DNA from: Acestrorhynchus altus
Taxonomy: Eukaryota; Chordata; Actinopteri; Characiformes; Acestrorhynchidae
Length of the DNA: 64,000 bases
NCBI GenBank assembly: GCA_034509495.1
Contig: CM067511.1
Coordinates: 1,873,488-1,937,487, forward strand
Direction: 5' to 3'
This document shows positions 1-11,190 of the stretch, one piece after another (the stretch's first letter is position 1; each line of letters begins with the position of its first letter). Under the pieces are notes generated by a model that was not told where the DNA came from, searched no databases, and saw nothing but the letters and a program-made list of their open reading frames with translations. Made by a program: the position numbers and the translations under genes.

Positions 1-351
1 GGAGGGGCTGTTTGCCTTCTTTACTCACACTTGAGGAGGGATAATACTTATACGTACATAAATATTGAAAATAATAAAGGACATTTTTTAATTGCTTTTT
101 ATTTCATTTGGGCCACTTTCAAGAACTTCAAATGTCATTTTGAGCCTAAACATCACGAATTACACCAGCATTATTAGCTCATAAACACTCTGGATGATCA
201 AATTCCAACAGGATTTCTGTGATATAAAGTGTTTTTATATCATTTAAAAATTGTGGGCCAAAGTATTTTTTATTTTTTTTAATTCATACAAATATTTAAA
301 ACGTATATGTAAAAAGTACTTCAAACTATGACATACGTTTCTTTAAGTTAA
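1..351 (+). mobile_element. TTAA-family repeat, copy 1 (3' part)
   Basis: The 3' two thirds of the dispersed TTAA-ended family, cut by the window edge. It opens with the GGAGGGGCTGTTTG block, continues through GGATAATACTTATAC and the ATCAAATTCCAACAGGATTT block, and ends in a degenerate terminus with TTAA at 348-351. The GC-box unit would lie just outside the window. No coding capacity. Confidence 0.7.
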
Positions 352-1098
352 TGGATCTCAAGTAACTGTCGCTGCGTCCACAGTATTGAATGTTTACTGC
401 ACTCGTTTATCACGGCGAAAATCTCAGAGTCTTCACCCTCACACATATGATGATGGAGACACATTATTGACATTTCCTGATGAATGGGGTTTTACGGGGT
501 TGCACAGGAGCCAGGAATGAAACTCTTAGCAATTATGCTGGATGCTCCAATTTATTTCAGAGGCAAATCATTTCTCCATTCTCTGATTCTGGTGGCCTCA
601 TCAGCATATCGGCTGCTCATGGCAAAATGGGTTTGGCTGGAAGACTAATAAAGTCGAAATCAAATAAACCACTCTGTGGACCTGTAAACCCCCCTCAGAG
701 GGGCCGCTCGGCCCAAATTTCCATAATGACTGCACAGCAGCACAATTCCAATACACCCTTAAATAGACTAACTGCAACAATACATTATGGCGAAGCCTGG
801 GAGAAGACTGCTCCATAAGCACGCCCGAGAGCTCCTGTCCTGCTTGTTTATTCACCTTCTGTAAGAAATCCAGCTTTAAGAAGCTCCGGAAAAAAAAGGA
901 ATCCTGTGTAAGAACAAGGCACAGATATGTTTTAAAATACTGTTGGATGAAGTAGGTCAGATTAGACATTTTTTGGTGTTGAATAATTACTTCTTACTGT
1001 TACATAAGAGGTGCTTGGTTGATGATACTGGGAACAAACAGACGTCCTCTGTGGTTGGGATGTTGTGGCTGGGGGCTTTGAGTGGGCCTGCAAGTTGT
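352..1098. other. No gene or clear repeat seen
   Basis: Unique-looking sequence. The reading frames at 480-818 (+) and 601-969 (-) overlap each other and show no recognisable domain, signal peptide or splice context, so I do not call them genes. Confidence 0.5.
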
Positions 1099-1410
1099 AG
1101 GACCATGGAAAGAGTAATAAACAGCCTTGATGTCCAATAGTCTCTTCTATGCCGTGGTGCTCAAGGGAGGCAGTATTAAGAAGAGAGACGAGATGAAGCT
1201 GGACAAGCTAGTCAAGCGAGCTGGGTCGGTGGTCGGGCTGGAGTTGAACTCTCTGGTAATGCTTGATGAGAAAAGGTCCTTGTGCAAATTGCACTATCAT
1301 GGCTAGTGTCAGTCACCCATTCAGCAGTTCACAGAGCTGCTCAACAGAAGCTAAGGAGATCCTTTATTCCCAGAGCCATTGGGATCATCTTCACAGCAAT
1401 GGTGTACATA
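1099..1410 (+). pseudogene. Non-LTR retrotransposon (LINE) ORF2 C-terminal remnant
   Basis: Three frames together resemble the extreme C-terminus of the fish L2/Rex-like LINE reverse-transcriptase protein. RTMERVINSLD ends near 1133. LFYAVVLKGGSIKKRDEMKL and LDKLVKRAGSVVGLEL run from 1142 and stop at 1304-1306. KLRRSFIPRAIGIIF is read in another frame at 1351-1395. The family ends in a basic RRSF-P-AI motif like this. Stops and frameshifts show it is dead. The upstream RT and endonuclease domains are absent, as in 5'-truncated insertions. The exact clade is not determined. Confidence 0.6.
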
Positions 1411-2214
1411 CATACTCACTGGAGACGACCAATGATTCTGGCCACACCCCTTTTGTTTTCTGGGGTCATCTGGAACAAATTGTGTAGGCTGAGAAAATCT
1501 ATAACAAACACCACCTTCAGCACCGCATTTCTCCAGAGACTCTCATGTGGATTCATAACGATTGCATCCTGCACCTTCAGCTTTGGGTTCAGCACCAGGG
1601 ACAGCACACTGGACATGTCAAATGGCTGGACATCACAGGCAACGTTCTCAGTTGTTTCAAATTTATGTGTGGATTGCATTTGAACTGCAAGGACTGATTG
1701 GGACAACTGATTTCTGAGACATTTCTACTCTTTTTGATATGCTACCTGACCACCTTCCCACTGGAAAAACCTATCCTTGATCCATTATGTTGGTTTTCAA
1801 GACGGTGGCCATGTTTCGGACATAGCTTAGAAGATAGTCCCCCTCACACTGTACTTGCTTGTGGTAAAGAGTGTCGTTTTCCCTTTTGTTACTGAAATAA
1901 GGGTGTCCTGTGATTTTTGACTCACCCTATATATACATATAACAAAATCCTGATCACAACTTCATTTAAAACGATCATATTTTATATTCATTATATGTAA
2001 AATGACATTTGTTTTGTTTTGTTTTGTTTTATTCTTGACCAGTTTGGCTTAAAACTCCAAAAAACTCTGAAAACCAAAAATTCAGAATCTGAAAATATTA
2101 GAAAATGTTTATTCAAATTTGAAAATTATAAACTTTCAAAGAATAAAGCTTGAAATGCACTTTAAATGCAAAAATATGACAGTTTAATTTTTTATTAAAT
2201 AATCACCAACCCTT
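1411..2214. other. No gene seen; possible LINE 3' flank
   Basis: May include the 3' untranslated tail of the adjacent LINE remnant, but I recognise no tail repeat. A TTTTG run at about 2010-2030 and AT-rich sequence follow. No supported ORF. Confidence 0.4.
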
Positions 2215-2425
2215 TTTCACTGTATCCTAATTTTCTGAGATCCTCTAGTATGAAGCGCAAAAGAACCTCGGTTCCATGTAGACAAATTAGATCAGAAAGG
2301 GTTAAAAAGATCTTCACCCTTCTCAGACATATTTATTATAAACACGGTCCTTTTTGGAACCCAAAGCGTTTCTTTGGACACCGTTGCTCAAAGAACCCTT
2401 TGAAGCACTTGTAGGTAGAGCAGGC
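2215..2425. repeat. GGTTC/GAACC-rich short transposon-like repeat
   Basis: Contains AAGAACCTCGGTTCC and later TTTTTGGAACCCAAAG and CTCAAAGAACCCTTTGAAG, resembling a very common short fish repeat built from GGTTCTTT/AAGAACC words. Related pieces occur at about 8.9, 16.6, 33.9, 46.4 and 60.3 kb. Likely a degraded MITE; superfamily not assigned. Confidence 0.4.
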
Positions 2426-3198
2426 GTGAGGGTCACTTCTCTCCAACAAAAGTGGTTAATCATAATATATCAATGCTCACGATGCACAGCTTGCCTGGAG
2501 CCCATATTACACTTTTGTTTGAAGTGTATTTTCTGAAGTGTGTTCTCCTTCGTTTGGAATTGTAGGACCGCTTGCTCTCAGAATAATACTCTCTAAGTGA
2601 GTTCCAGAGTGTGGAGTGACGATGGGACGACCTAATGATAGAGTTCATCAGTTCAGGCAATCAGCTGCACTGTGCTGCTTCATGCAGGGTAAAAAAATTC
2701 AACTTGATGAATCCCACAAAGTTCTATGAGCCATAATGACATGAGTGTGCGCTCTGCAATATTCCAATCAATATCCCAATTCAAAATGCACACAGAAAGT
2801 TATTTGCCAACTACATACGATATTAGGTTCCATTCAACATTTCTTTCCCTCTATATTAAACCTCTCACACAGTTTTTCAGAAGTCTTGACAAGCGTCCGC
2901 AGCCAGGTCCTCTCACTCAGGCCATCAATCAACACCCGCTCACCTCCGGCAAACGTTCACACTCATTTCACTCGCTGTTCCTCCGGCTTCCGAGAAATCT
3001 CAGGTCACCTCAAACTGCTCTGGCACCGGCTGCTTAGAACCATTCCCATCGCTGGCTGTGTTTTTTGACAGAATGAGCAGAAATGTCCAAGGATGGATGG
3101 AAGTGTTGAGCTTAATACATTAATAAGCTCAAAAAGGACGGTGATGAAAGTTCTCCAGACTCACATAGACCAATATTGATTCATAGCGGAACCAATTG
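2426..3198. other. No gene seen
   Basis: Two overlapping frames at 2726-3068 on the same strand have no domain. I see no repeat of another part of the window. Confidence 0.4.
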
Positions 3199-3529
3199 TT
3201 AACCTTTAGAACCGTAGGCTTTTCAAATGTGTCCCCATTTCAGATGTAAATATTGAGAGAGTTTAGATGTGTATAAGAAATGAGTTTCTGAGCTGAAAAT
3301 TCAAGACTTTTGATGGGTTATTTGTATTGATAAGATTTTTAAGAGTGATTATAATACGTTCTTCTCAGGACTTTTATTTTGAAATAACTGACAAAAAAGT
3401 GAGCAAGCACTCCCACCTTTCTTATTGTCCTCTATAACCCAACATCTGGGTCAGTGATGTCTTTAGCCCCGCCCCCTCTCTCTGATCAGTCAGAGTCTGT
3501 ATGCAGGTGGACAGAGCAGTAAACATGCA
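3199..3529 (-). mobile_element. TTAA-family repeat, copy 2
   Basis: Minus-orientation copy whose 3' end is intact: TTAACCTTTAGAACC begins at 3199. It carries one GC-box unit (GCCCCGCCCCC, ~3466-3477) and the GATCAGTCAGAGTCTG near-palindrome, then stops at the conserved AGCAGTAAACATGCA block. It abuts a Tc1-like fragment, so the 5' part is lost. Confidence 0.75.
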
Positions 3530-3830
3530 ACAACGACTTCTGTGCTTAGGGTCGTTGTCTGGTTGCATGACCCACATTGTCTTGAGATTCAGCTCACAGT
3601 CCGATGTCCTGACATGCTCCTTTATAATTTTCTGGTATAATTCAGATTTGATTGTTCCATCAATGACAACAATGACAACAAGCCTTCCTGGTCTAGATGC
3701 AACAAAATCAGCCCAAACCATGATACTACCACCACCATGCTTCACATATGGGATGTAGTTTAGGACTTTTAGGACTATCTGAGGAAGTTGTAGATGAAAT
3801 GTATCTTTCAAACACCTCTGTAGATGTTCT
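3530..3830 (-). pseudogene. Tc1-like transposase C-terminal fragment
   Basis: The minus-strand frame reads VKHGGGSIMVWADF, then a KSELYQKIIKEHV-type stretch and QPDNDPKHRS. GGGS-MVW and the second catalytic aspartate in DNDPKH are hallmarks of Tc1 transposases. The DNA-binding domain, first catalytic D and final catalytic E are absent. An in-frame extra VVI after RLVVI looks like a small duplication. The open frame continues past the transposase homology into the adjoining TTAA-family repeat (to 3422), giving a chimeric ORF of no likely function. Confidence 0.75.
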
Positions 3831-3869
3831 CTAACATTGTATGACGTACTGTGATGAATAAATGTGGGC

Positions 3870-4030
3870 TTAGGCAGAGCAGTGGTGTCTTGGTGGTTGG
3901 GTTTCTGGGTTATTGATCACATGGTTGAGGGGTCAATATCTGTGTTCACTAGGCTGCAACTGCTGGGCTCCTGAGCAAGTCCTGTCCCTTAGCCACAATC
4001 CCTTAGAACAATTCTGCTCTTTCCTTTTGG
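3870..4030 (+). mobile_element. Degenerate tRNA-derived SINE
   Basis: A GTCTTGGTGGTTGG (A-box-like) head is followed by GGTTGAGGGGTCAATAT (eroded B box), then CTCCTGAGCAAGTCCTGTCCC, matching the CTTGAGCAAGGC-CTTAACCC body of fish tRNA-type SINEs. It ends near TTTTGGATCAATAACG, resembling a LINE-type tail. Eroded, so boundaries are approximate. Confidence 0.5.
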
Positions 4031-4173
4031 ATCAATAACGTGCATCCAGACATCCATACATCTATCTGTCTGCCAAAGGACAGGAAAAAGGACCACACGT
4101 GTCTTTACCACGTTTACAAAGCAGGTAATGTGTCCCAAATTCAATCTCTTCCTCATATGTAACATAGATGTGA

Positions 4174-4220
<47 letters not shown>
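4174..4220. repeat. (ATCT)n microsatellite
   Basis: About 12 tandem tetranucleotides, followed by imperfect CTGT words. Confidence 0.95.
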
Positions 4221-4221
<1 letters not shown>

Positions 4222-4270
4222 ATCTGTATGTCTGTCTGTGTCTGTGAATCTATTAATCTTCCTGTTAATC

Positions 4271-4317
<47 letters not shown>

Positions 4318-4334
4318 GTCAATCAATCAATCAA
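4271..4334. repeat. (TCAA)n microsatellite
   Basis: About 16 tandem tetranucleotides with one interruption near 4317. It lies 50 bp from the (ATCT)n array. Confidence 0.95.
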
Positions 4335-4965
4335 ACAATTTGCGAGATCTGAGATCAGTTTCACGTGGTGTGTGACGCAGTTAGTACAGGGCTAAACCTC
4401 CATTGCAGACCTAGAGGCTGGAAATCTCGCTGTGCCGAATTCGTGACAACGGTGAAGTGAAAACGGTGTAAATTTGAGTTTTCCGTCCGACTTTTTTCCG
4501 AGGAAAGGCGCAGTTCGACTGTAACGCATCAGCAGGAAAACACAAAGTTAAATCATCCGTATCCAGTCCTGAGCAAATGGCCTTCCCACTCGCCCGTCCA
4601 CCAGCCCTGCCCATGCAGGGGTGAATGAGCGCACACACACACATACACAAACACACAGATGCCATTTGCAGGGAGACCCTGCTTCAGACGGGGCCCACCT
4701 TTCATTTTCCATTTCAATCAGCAAACGCGGTCATTACCCCACCCCATTTACCGCTGCATTATGTTGACAAAATAGCCCATTACTGCCATAAGTTTGAGGA
4801 AGGCAACAGGACTTTTTTGCCTGATTTAATTCGAGGCTTCAGCCAGAGCTGGAGTTATGACTCCAGAAATGTTGCACTGCAGGCTTCATTTACTCTGTGC
4901 ATAACACAGGGTCATAAAACAACTAGAATGTGGATATTCTCTCTATACACCAGCCCCACCTCCCA
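4335..4965. other. No gene seen
   Basis: Unique-looking sequence with a short CA-rich patch at 4632-4658. Frames at 4411-4665 (-) and 4625-5014 (+) depend on the CA repeats and are not credible proteins. Confidence 0.45.

Positions 4966-5001
<36 letters not shown>
4966..5001. repeat. (CA)n microsatellite
   Basis: Eighteen uninterrupted CA dinucleotides. Confidence 0.95.
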
Positions 5002-5594
5002 CGCATGTATATAGAGTTTGGACAGGACTGTAGAGGGTGTGAAAGTAGCTGGTTCCTGTGCAGTAAACAGAAAACAGAAGCGAATATTACTTTACATACG
5101 CAAACACTCGCTCTGCAAGCAAAGCCAAGCACTAAATCAACAAAGCCTTTATTCCACGAGCCAAGAACCGAGGCCTGGACTCCACTGAGCGCGGGAACAG
5201 GCAGCACAGCAGAACGATAGCGTTCCTATTTATGCTTATGTTCCTGGTGATTTATTATTTCTATTATTGCTATTAGTGCAAAGGGAATGTGGGGCAATTT
5301 TAAGACAGTATTACAAATGAACATCCCAAAGTAAAGAATGAGGAAAGCCTGTACCCCCGCATTTAAATTCAATGCAGCTTATTTTTAATTCAGATCAATG
5401 ATAAATATTTCCCACTGGCAACTTTACTGCGTACATTCGGGCTGTTACCATGCTGGTACGAGTTCTTCCACTCAAAAATAAATAACATAAAAGTACATTT
5501 GATGCATCTCTGTTGACTAATTTTATTCATTTTAACACAGTTATATTGGATTTTGAGACATTTCAAAAGAGCTTACATCTGACTTCCTGTTCTG
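5002..5594. other. No gene seen
   Basis: AT-rich unique-looking sequence with no supported ORF or repeat. Confidence 0.4.
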
Positions 5595-5712
5595 TAATAA
5601 TAGTAGTAGCTGTTAAATGAGTAGTAGTAGCAGTTGGACAAGTAGTATTAGTAGCATTAGTAGTAATAACACTAGTAATAGCATCATTAGTATTAATAGG
5701 AATAGTAGTAAC

Positions 5713-5749
<37 letters not shown>

Positions 5750-6130
5750 GTAGTATTAATAGATGCATTAGTAGTGCAGTAGTAGAAACTGTATCATGAG
5801 TATTAATAGCCACAGTAGTAATTATAGTAGTTATTTTAGTAGTAACAGTTGTAGTAGGAGTAGTACTAAAAGTTATATTGCAAATAGTGACCAAAGCAAT
5901 CGTAGTATTAATAGTAGTATTATTAGCCATAGTAACAGTAATTTCAGCTGCAGTACTAATAGTAGTGTTACCAATAGTAATAGTAATAGTAATAGTAATA
6001 GCAGTAACAGTAATTTTAGTAATAGTAATAGTAATAGTAATAGTAATAGTAGTAGTAACAGTAATTGTAGTAATAGTAATAGTAATAGTAATAGTAGTAG
6101 TAGTTAATGATGTAGTAATGATACAGTAAC
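5595..6130. repeat. Long imperfect trinucleotide array (TAG/TAA/CAG type)
   Basis: About 535 bp made almost entirely of AGT, AAT, AGC and ATT triplets in register, with a pure (AAT)n core at ~5712-5747 and AGTAAT hexamers at ~5970-6100. Frame preservation yields Ser/Asn-rich, Val/Ile-rich and Leu-rich open frames on both strands (for example 5796-6107 +). These are repeat artefacts, not genes. Confidence 0.9.
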
Positions 6131-6798
6131 ATTATTAATATGATTAGTTAATAGTTAATATGAAATTCGTTTTAGTTCTAAAGACAATTTTCCATTTCAC
6201 CCAAAATTCAATGTTCAACATCGTTCTGACACCAGTTTAATGTGTTTATTCTGCTGCAAAGAAAAGAAAAGCATTTTATTAAGAGGGTTTCATTTCCATC
6301 TTCCTCTTCTGATGTTTGGTATCCGTGTGACCGTGGATGCTGCAGCCTCAGTGACCGCTCTGCTGTGCAATGACCCCGCAATTATGCAATTAAATCTTGG
6401 GTCTGAAGAACCAGACCACAAGTCACACAAGGCGACCTTTCAGTTAATGCGAGGAAATGCATTAAGAGAAAAGGACAATTATGTCCCCGTAGCTCCCACG
6501 AACAGTTTGCCCAATTCATTATTTGAGAACGGCTCATGTTTAAACACGTATCTCCACATTGCTCTCTGCGTTGGCTGGTTGTAGGAGATCCACACGCGGT
6601 CTTTACCTGAGTAAACTCCATCAGAGAACAAGAGACTCGGGTTCAGAAGGGCATGGGGTCAAATCAACACCGAGGGAAATTAAATTAAACCGTAGGTGGT
6701 CAAATGTGCAGGGCAGGCTGGCAGGAGCTGGTGTTGGAGTGAGAGATGAGAAACTGAATGAAAGACAATAGTTAAACCAGGAGAGATAGAAAACACAA
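6131..6798. other. No gene seen
   Basis: Unique-looking DNA. The 114-codon frame at 6240-6584 (+) has no recognisable domain, and its Cys/Lys-rich start does not resemble a known family. Confidence 0.4.
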
Positions 6799-6810
6799 AG
6801 AGAGAGAGAG

Positions 6811-6861
<51 letters not shown>
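6799..6861. repeat. (GA)n microsatellite
   Basis: About 31 GA dinucleotides with one C interruption near 6813. Confidence 0.95.
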
Positions 6862-6864
<3 letters not shown>

Positions 6865-7299
6865 GATTAAAGAGCAGTGGGAGCCAACTGTTGAACTAAA
6901 AACACCCTCCTGTAACTGGCTCCAGAGTTGAGCTTTGACGGTGCTCTGAGCCAGTCAGGTAATTCAGTCCAATGAGGTCTGGTTTTGAAACCCCACCTCC
7001 CAGCCATGCGCTTGCCAATTTTCTCAACATTCATGCTGTTTGGACGGGTAGTGCTGACAAGCCTCCGGCTGTGGCCAGCCCTTGTGAGACTGCAGCATTG
7101 CATGGGCAGTTGCTGATATCCCGGACTATTGAGTGCCAGGCCTTGCCCCGGGCCACAACACTTTAAGCATTTCAAAGGCTCCAATATTTTCTGACAAGGT
7201 CTCAGACCTTGTTTAGCAAATCAGGCCTGAGGCATGTCAGCAATTGTAATTGGAAAGTGTCAGCTGAATCAAAAATTCTCTATACAGGACTTCAAATCT
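6862..7299. other. No gene seen
   Basis: No domain in the overlapping frames at 6867-7184. No repeat of another part of the window. Confidence 0.4.
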
Positions 7300-7620
7300 T
7301 GTATAAATATGGGTTTCTCGAAGAAACTGTCTAAAGATGTGAAGAAAGCAGAGGGAGGCTTTAAGGAGAAGGTTTCTACAGTGTGGACGGTTGTTAAGAA
7401 ATGACAGTCCAGGGGAACGTTAGAGAACAAAATAAGATCTTGAAGACCAAGAAGACTCCAGGGGAACACTGCTCATATGCTGGTAAAACAGGCAAATCCC
7501 AAATCCCATATGACTGCCAGTAACCTGCGGGAAGGACCCTGTGAGCTCTGAGGCTTTTCAGGTACATCTGAGTCTGACATGCTTTGATATTTTTGGAAAG
7601 AAAACACTTTTATTCCAGAA
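7300..7620 (+). pseudogene. Tc1-like transposase N-terminal fragment
   Basis: An ATG at 7310 opens MGFSKKLSKDVKKAEGGFKE and continues KVSTVWTVVKK before a stop. This resembles the first helix-turn-helix of fish Tc1-like transposases, which begin MG-K-LS and reach a V--I-KKW motif. DNA downstream (GACCAAGAAGACTCCAGGGG, then AACTGCTCATATGCTGG and AAAACAGGCAAATCCCAAA) keeps the GRPRK and second HTH region. Internal deletions and stops are evident. The catalytic domain is missing. Confidence 0.65.
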
Positions 7621-7773
7621 GTGTGAAGAGTGGAGGAGAAACATCTGCCCCATCACACAAAAAGCAATGCATAACAGAGAAGTAAGGCTACTTTAATTCG
7701 TTCACTCTTTCGTTACCTATTAGTTTCATCAAATATTTTCAAAAATTTGTTTTATATCTGATCTATTTCTGTC

Positions 7774-8346
7774 CTGCATACAGACTCTGACTGATCAGAG
7801 AGAGGGGGCGGGGCTGATGCTCAACCTGCATACAGACTCTGACTGATCAGAGAGAGGGGGCGGGGCTGATGATATCACTGCCCCAGATATTGGGCTATAA
7901 AAGAAAATGAGAAGGGAGGGGCTGTTTGCTCTGTTTCTTTGCTCAGTGTTGAAATTCCAGAATAAAAGACCTGAGGACGGATAATACTGATACATATTTA
8001 TGTTATTTGGATCACTGTCACGTATTTTGTAGAACTTATTATTATCAATATCATTGTCAATCTAATCATTCAGCTGAAATACAGTCTGGATGATCAAATT
8101 CCAACAGAATGTGTTTAATATGCAATAATAAAAAATATATATATTTTAATTAAATTGGTCAAAACATGGTCAGATTCTTACAAATCTAAATTCTGTAAAT
8201 GTTTCATTTAAAATGAAGGTAAATTTGTGTTCTAGACTCTCCTGAAAAGAACAATATCTGGTACGTGTCTCCTATAAATACATGACAAAACATAAAAGTG
8301 CATTAATCTAGGAAAACATCCCACAAAACTGAGTTCATAAGGTTAA
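7774..8346 (+). mobile_element. TTAA-family repeat, copy 3 (two 52-bp units)
   Basis: Starts inside the CCTGCATACAGACTCTGACT unit, carries two GC-box units (GGGGGCGGGGC at ~7805 and ~7856), then the GATATCACTGCCCCAGATAT block, GGGAGGGGCTGTTTGCTC and AATAAAAGACC. It ends in AAGGTTAA with TTAA at 8343-8346. The 5' terminus is missing. Confidence 0.75.
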
Positions 8347-8884
8347 TAATTTGTGCCTCTTTTAGTGAATCAGCTTGTAAACGCTGTCTTCCGCTTCCCT
8401 GATCGACGGAAAAACTCCGATTCCTGACATAAACCGAATGCATATTTATAATTGTGCTGCGAAGCCAGATTTCTAACACATTTCATCTGCTACCCGCTGA
8501 CTTCCCATGTCACAACCCATATCAGGACATTTACACATCCGCTCTGTTTCCATTACGTCCACGCTATGAAACACATGTTCAGCGTTGAAGACTACCGCCG
8601 AGCATCAAAAGACGGAAATGGGCCGTAGACCGAATCCTATTTTGAAACGCCGCTGCCAGAGACGCTGAACCATGATGCTTCAAAGCAGCTGTGGCAGAAC
8701 AGAGGCATGTTTTATGTGGCTACAGCTTCTCGACCCAGACTCATATCAAAAGCAGATTTGTCAGCTCCGCTCCCCTCACGCTGCTGTAGAGCATGTCCAG
8801 GTTTCTGCTCACCGCCAAACCCCACTTACTCAGAAAATGCACCCAGGCAAGGTCAGCCCACCTGTCAGTTCATGTAATCCTGAC
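8347..8884. other. No gene seen
   Basis: Repeat-poor sequence. The frame at 8672-8926 (+) has no domain and runs into the next repeat. Confidence 0.4.
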
Positions 8885-9010
8885 CACACTGTTAAAAATA
8901 AGGGTGTCATGAAAGAGTTCTTTTAAGGGAAAGCACAAAAGAAGCACGATGAGGATGGTTCTTTAAAGAACTCTGCTTGTATCTGATGTTTCGGAGCGTT
9001 TACTGAACCG
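8885..9010. repeat. GGTTCTTT-type short repeat
   Basis: CACTGTTAAAAATAAGGGTG followed by AAAGAGTTCTTTTAAGGG and GATGGTTCTTTAAAGAACT. Same class of MITE-like repeat as at 60.3 kb, which has the matching AAAAATAAAGGTGCTTC start. Confidence 0.45.
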
Positions 9011-9094
9011 TTTACAGAATGTAAAGATTCTGAAGCAGTGGAAGATGTTTCGTTTCTGGAAAAGACCTTCATAGATGGATACGTTTATAAATAG

Positions 9095-9320
9095 AAGGTA
9101 GATTGAACTTCGTTGATCCCTTGGGGAGGGGTCCTTCAGGGAAAGTACGATTCCAGCAGCATCATTACGGGACAAACAGACACGAAGGTAATAATCCGAT
9201 AATAAAGTGAGATAGAAAAAAGAAAGAATATATAATGAACAGAATATGTGAAAGTCCAGCAGGAGGGCAACTGCACTTTATTATTGCACCTGTTTCACTG
9301 TTATTGCACACAGTCTGGTT
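9095..9320 (+). repeat. Possible LINE 3'-end-like dispersed repeat
   Basis: GATTGAACTTCGTTGATCCC followed by TTCCAGCAGCATCATTACGG resembles a common fish repeat of the ACTTTATTGATCCC type. The stretch ends in TTATTGCACCTG and TTATTGCACA words. Assigned from memory of such tails only. Confidence 0.3.
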
Positions 9321-9336
9321 GTGTTGTGGTGGCCAC

Positions 9337-9385
9337 GTTACTGCTGGTTACTGCTGGTTACTGCTGGTTACTGCTGGTTACTGCT
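9337..9385. repeat. 10-bp tandem repeat (GTTACTGCTG)n
   Basis: Five near-perfect copies of a decamer in direct tandem. Confidence 0.95.
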
Positions 9386-9827
9386 TCCTCCCATATGTGT
9401 AGATAAGGAACCTTTTAGGAATCTTTTGTTTTATGGCAAAAAATAATAACAGTAACATTCTGACTCCATCTGATTTAGATTTACATTAGAGTTTCTTCAA
9501 ATTAGTGTCAGACTGGTGTCAATGCCCATCAGATGTTCCTCACTAAAACTGATTTTCTTGGTTTCTGTTTGACGATGTTTCAACGTATGGTTACAATTGG
9601 ATTTCTTACCAAAATGTAACAGACTTCAATATTATAATGTAACAACGTTTCCATGTATTGTTACTTTTGCATTCTTTAAATTTTACAGAAATCTGACATT
9701 AATCTGATTTTATTGACTAAAAATCAAAAGTTAAACGGCAGAAATTGAACTAGTGTGAGTCGCGTGGAAATACTTATGACCTCAATGTCATAAGCTTTCT
9801 ATGTATGAATACAATTGAATTTCAGAC

Positions 9828-9828
<1 letters not shown>
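9386..9828. other. No gene seen
   Basis: AT-rich unique-looking sequence with scattered CAACGTTT/CAACGTAT words. No supported ORF. Confidence 0.4.
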
Positions 9829-9878
<50 letters not shown>

Positions 9879-9880
9879 TT
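9829..9880. repeat. (TTTA)n microsatellite
   Basis: Thirteen tandem tetranucleotides. Confidence 0.95.
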
Positions 9881-10721
9881 GGTGTAGTTGAATGCACAAG
9901 ATGTTCCACTCAAATTGACAGAAATCTATCACGTGATCACTGTTCGGGATTCTCTCAGCGTTCTGTGTGGTAGACCCGTTCTCCCCATTCTCCCCGTTCT
10001 CCCCACCATCGCCAGTCAGAGTAATGTTCTCCTCCAAGCACCCTGAGGCACATCAAACAGTTTGGAAAATCAGGGTAGCACATTTTCCATCCCCATTCAA
10101 GCATCGAGAGCATCATGGGATGGGGGTGGGTCGGGGGGGTCTTCTCTGGTGTGTGGAACTGGGGAGAAAAACTGTGGGAAAAGAGGTGTAACCACGTTGA
10201 ATTCCAGCAGTAATGATTAATGTATATTTTATTTATGTAGAAATGATCCACACAATTCAATTAAGCTCAAACTCACTTGTTAAAAGCGTGGATTCTAGAC
10301 GCTTAGAGACCCACGAAAGGCTCCGAAAGAAAAAGCGAGGGCCACCGATCAGTACAGCGGATGCATAAACAGTCCTGACACTTCAGAGAGAAATTGATTG
10401 AGTCAGAGTGGGCAAGTGAAACTCTAAAGAGTCTCCAGGCTCGACCCTGCCCAGAGTGGACTTGTTTGTGGTATTTGATGCTCTGCTGCAGTCAACCTTT
10501 CTTTGAAGCTACCTGTGACGCTTACTCGGCGCACTAACCTCTATATTAAATGTCATGCCTGAAAGCATCTTCACTCCACCAGAGATGAGGAGGTGAAGAC
10601 CACAAAGGTCCTGTGGCCAAAACACAGCCTTTCCCAACACCATTCACTACAGCGGGGTTATTAAAGGTGTCATGTCACATCATGAAAGAAACGAAATTTC
10701 CTATGACATAGTATAATATGC
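9881..10721. other. No gene seen
   Basis: Includes a short C/T-rich CTCCCCATT/CTCCCCGTT repeat at ~9979-10007. The overlapping frames at 9955-10260 lack any domain. Confidence 0.4.
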
Positions 10722-10792
10722 TGTGGATCGGGCTGCCCACCGCTCCGGGCATGTGTGGTCACTGCCCCCTAGTGTGTGAATTCACTGGTGTG
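10722..10792 (+). mobile_element. SINE tail fragment
   Basis: GGGCTGCCCACCGCTCCGGG, then CACTGCCCCCTAGTGTGTG. This is the same body sequence seen in the fuller SINEs at 25.4, 25.9 and 59.4 kb. The tRNA-like head is missing, as expected for 5' truncation. Confidence 0.65.
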
Positions 10793-11190
10793 TATATATA
10801 TATATCCAGCCGACAGTGTCCTGTGGGCAGCGTCCTGTGAGCACTGATGAAGGACTAGAGGACGACCAACACAAACTGTGCAGAAACAGACGAGCTTCTG
10901 TCTCTGACTTTACATCTACAAGGTGGAGACACTTGGTAGGAGTGTCTAACAGAGTGGACAGCGAGTGGACACTGTGTTTACACACTCCAGCAGCACTGCT
11001 GTGTCCGATCCACTCGTACCAGCCCGACACACACCAACACACCACCACCGTGTCAGTGTGAGTGCAGTAAATGCTCTGTGGTGAGACAGACGAGATGAAC
11101 TACAGTCTGAATAGTAGAACTGCAAAGTGCTCCTGGATGGTAAGAGGAGCTGATAGAATGGACAGTGTAGAAACAAGGAGAAAGTCCTGA
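10793..11190 (+). mobile_element. Palindromic dispersed DNA-transposon-like repeat, copy A
   Basis: Contains TATCCAGCCGACAGTGTCCT, GATGAAGGACTAGAGGACGA, TTTACATCTACAAGGTGGAG, CTCCAGCAGCACTGCTGTG and a distal GACAGTGTAGAAACAAGGAG. The same blocks recur at 12.5, 21.8, 54.1 and 63.5 kb. I know this as a very abundant fish repeat whose terminus reads ATCAGCCATAACATTATGACC (visible at 63.5 kb). Non-coding: frames at 10782-11176 are shadows. Confidence 0.7.

Noticed and set aside
5796..6107. Ser/Asn-rich open frame resembling a low-complexity protein.
   Set aside because: Entirely inside the trinucleotide array; several other frames of the same array are open too.
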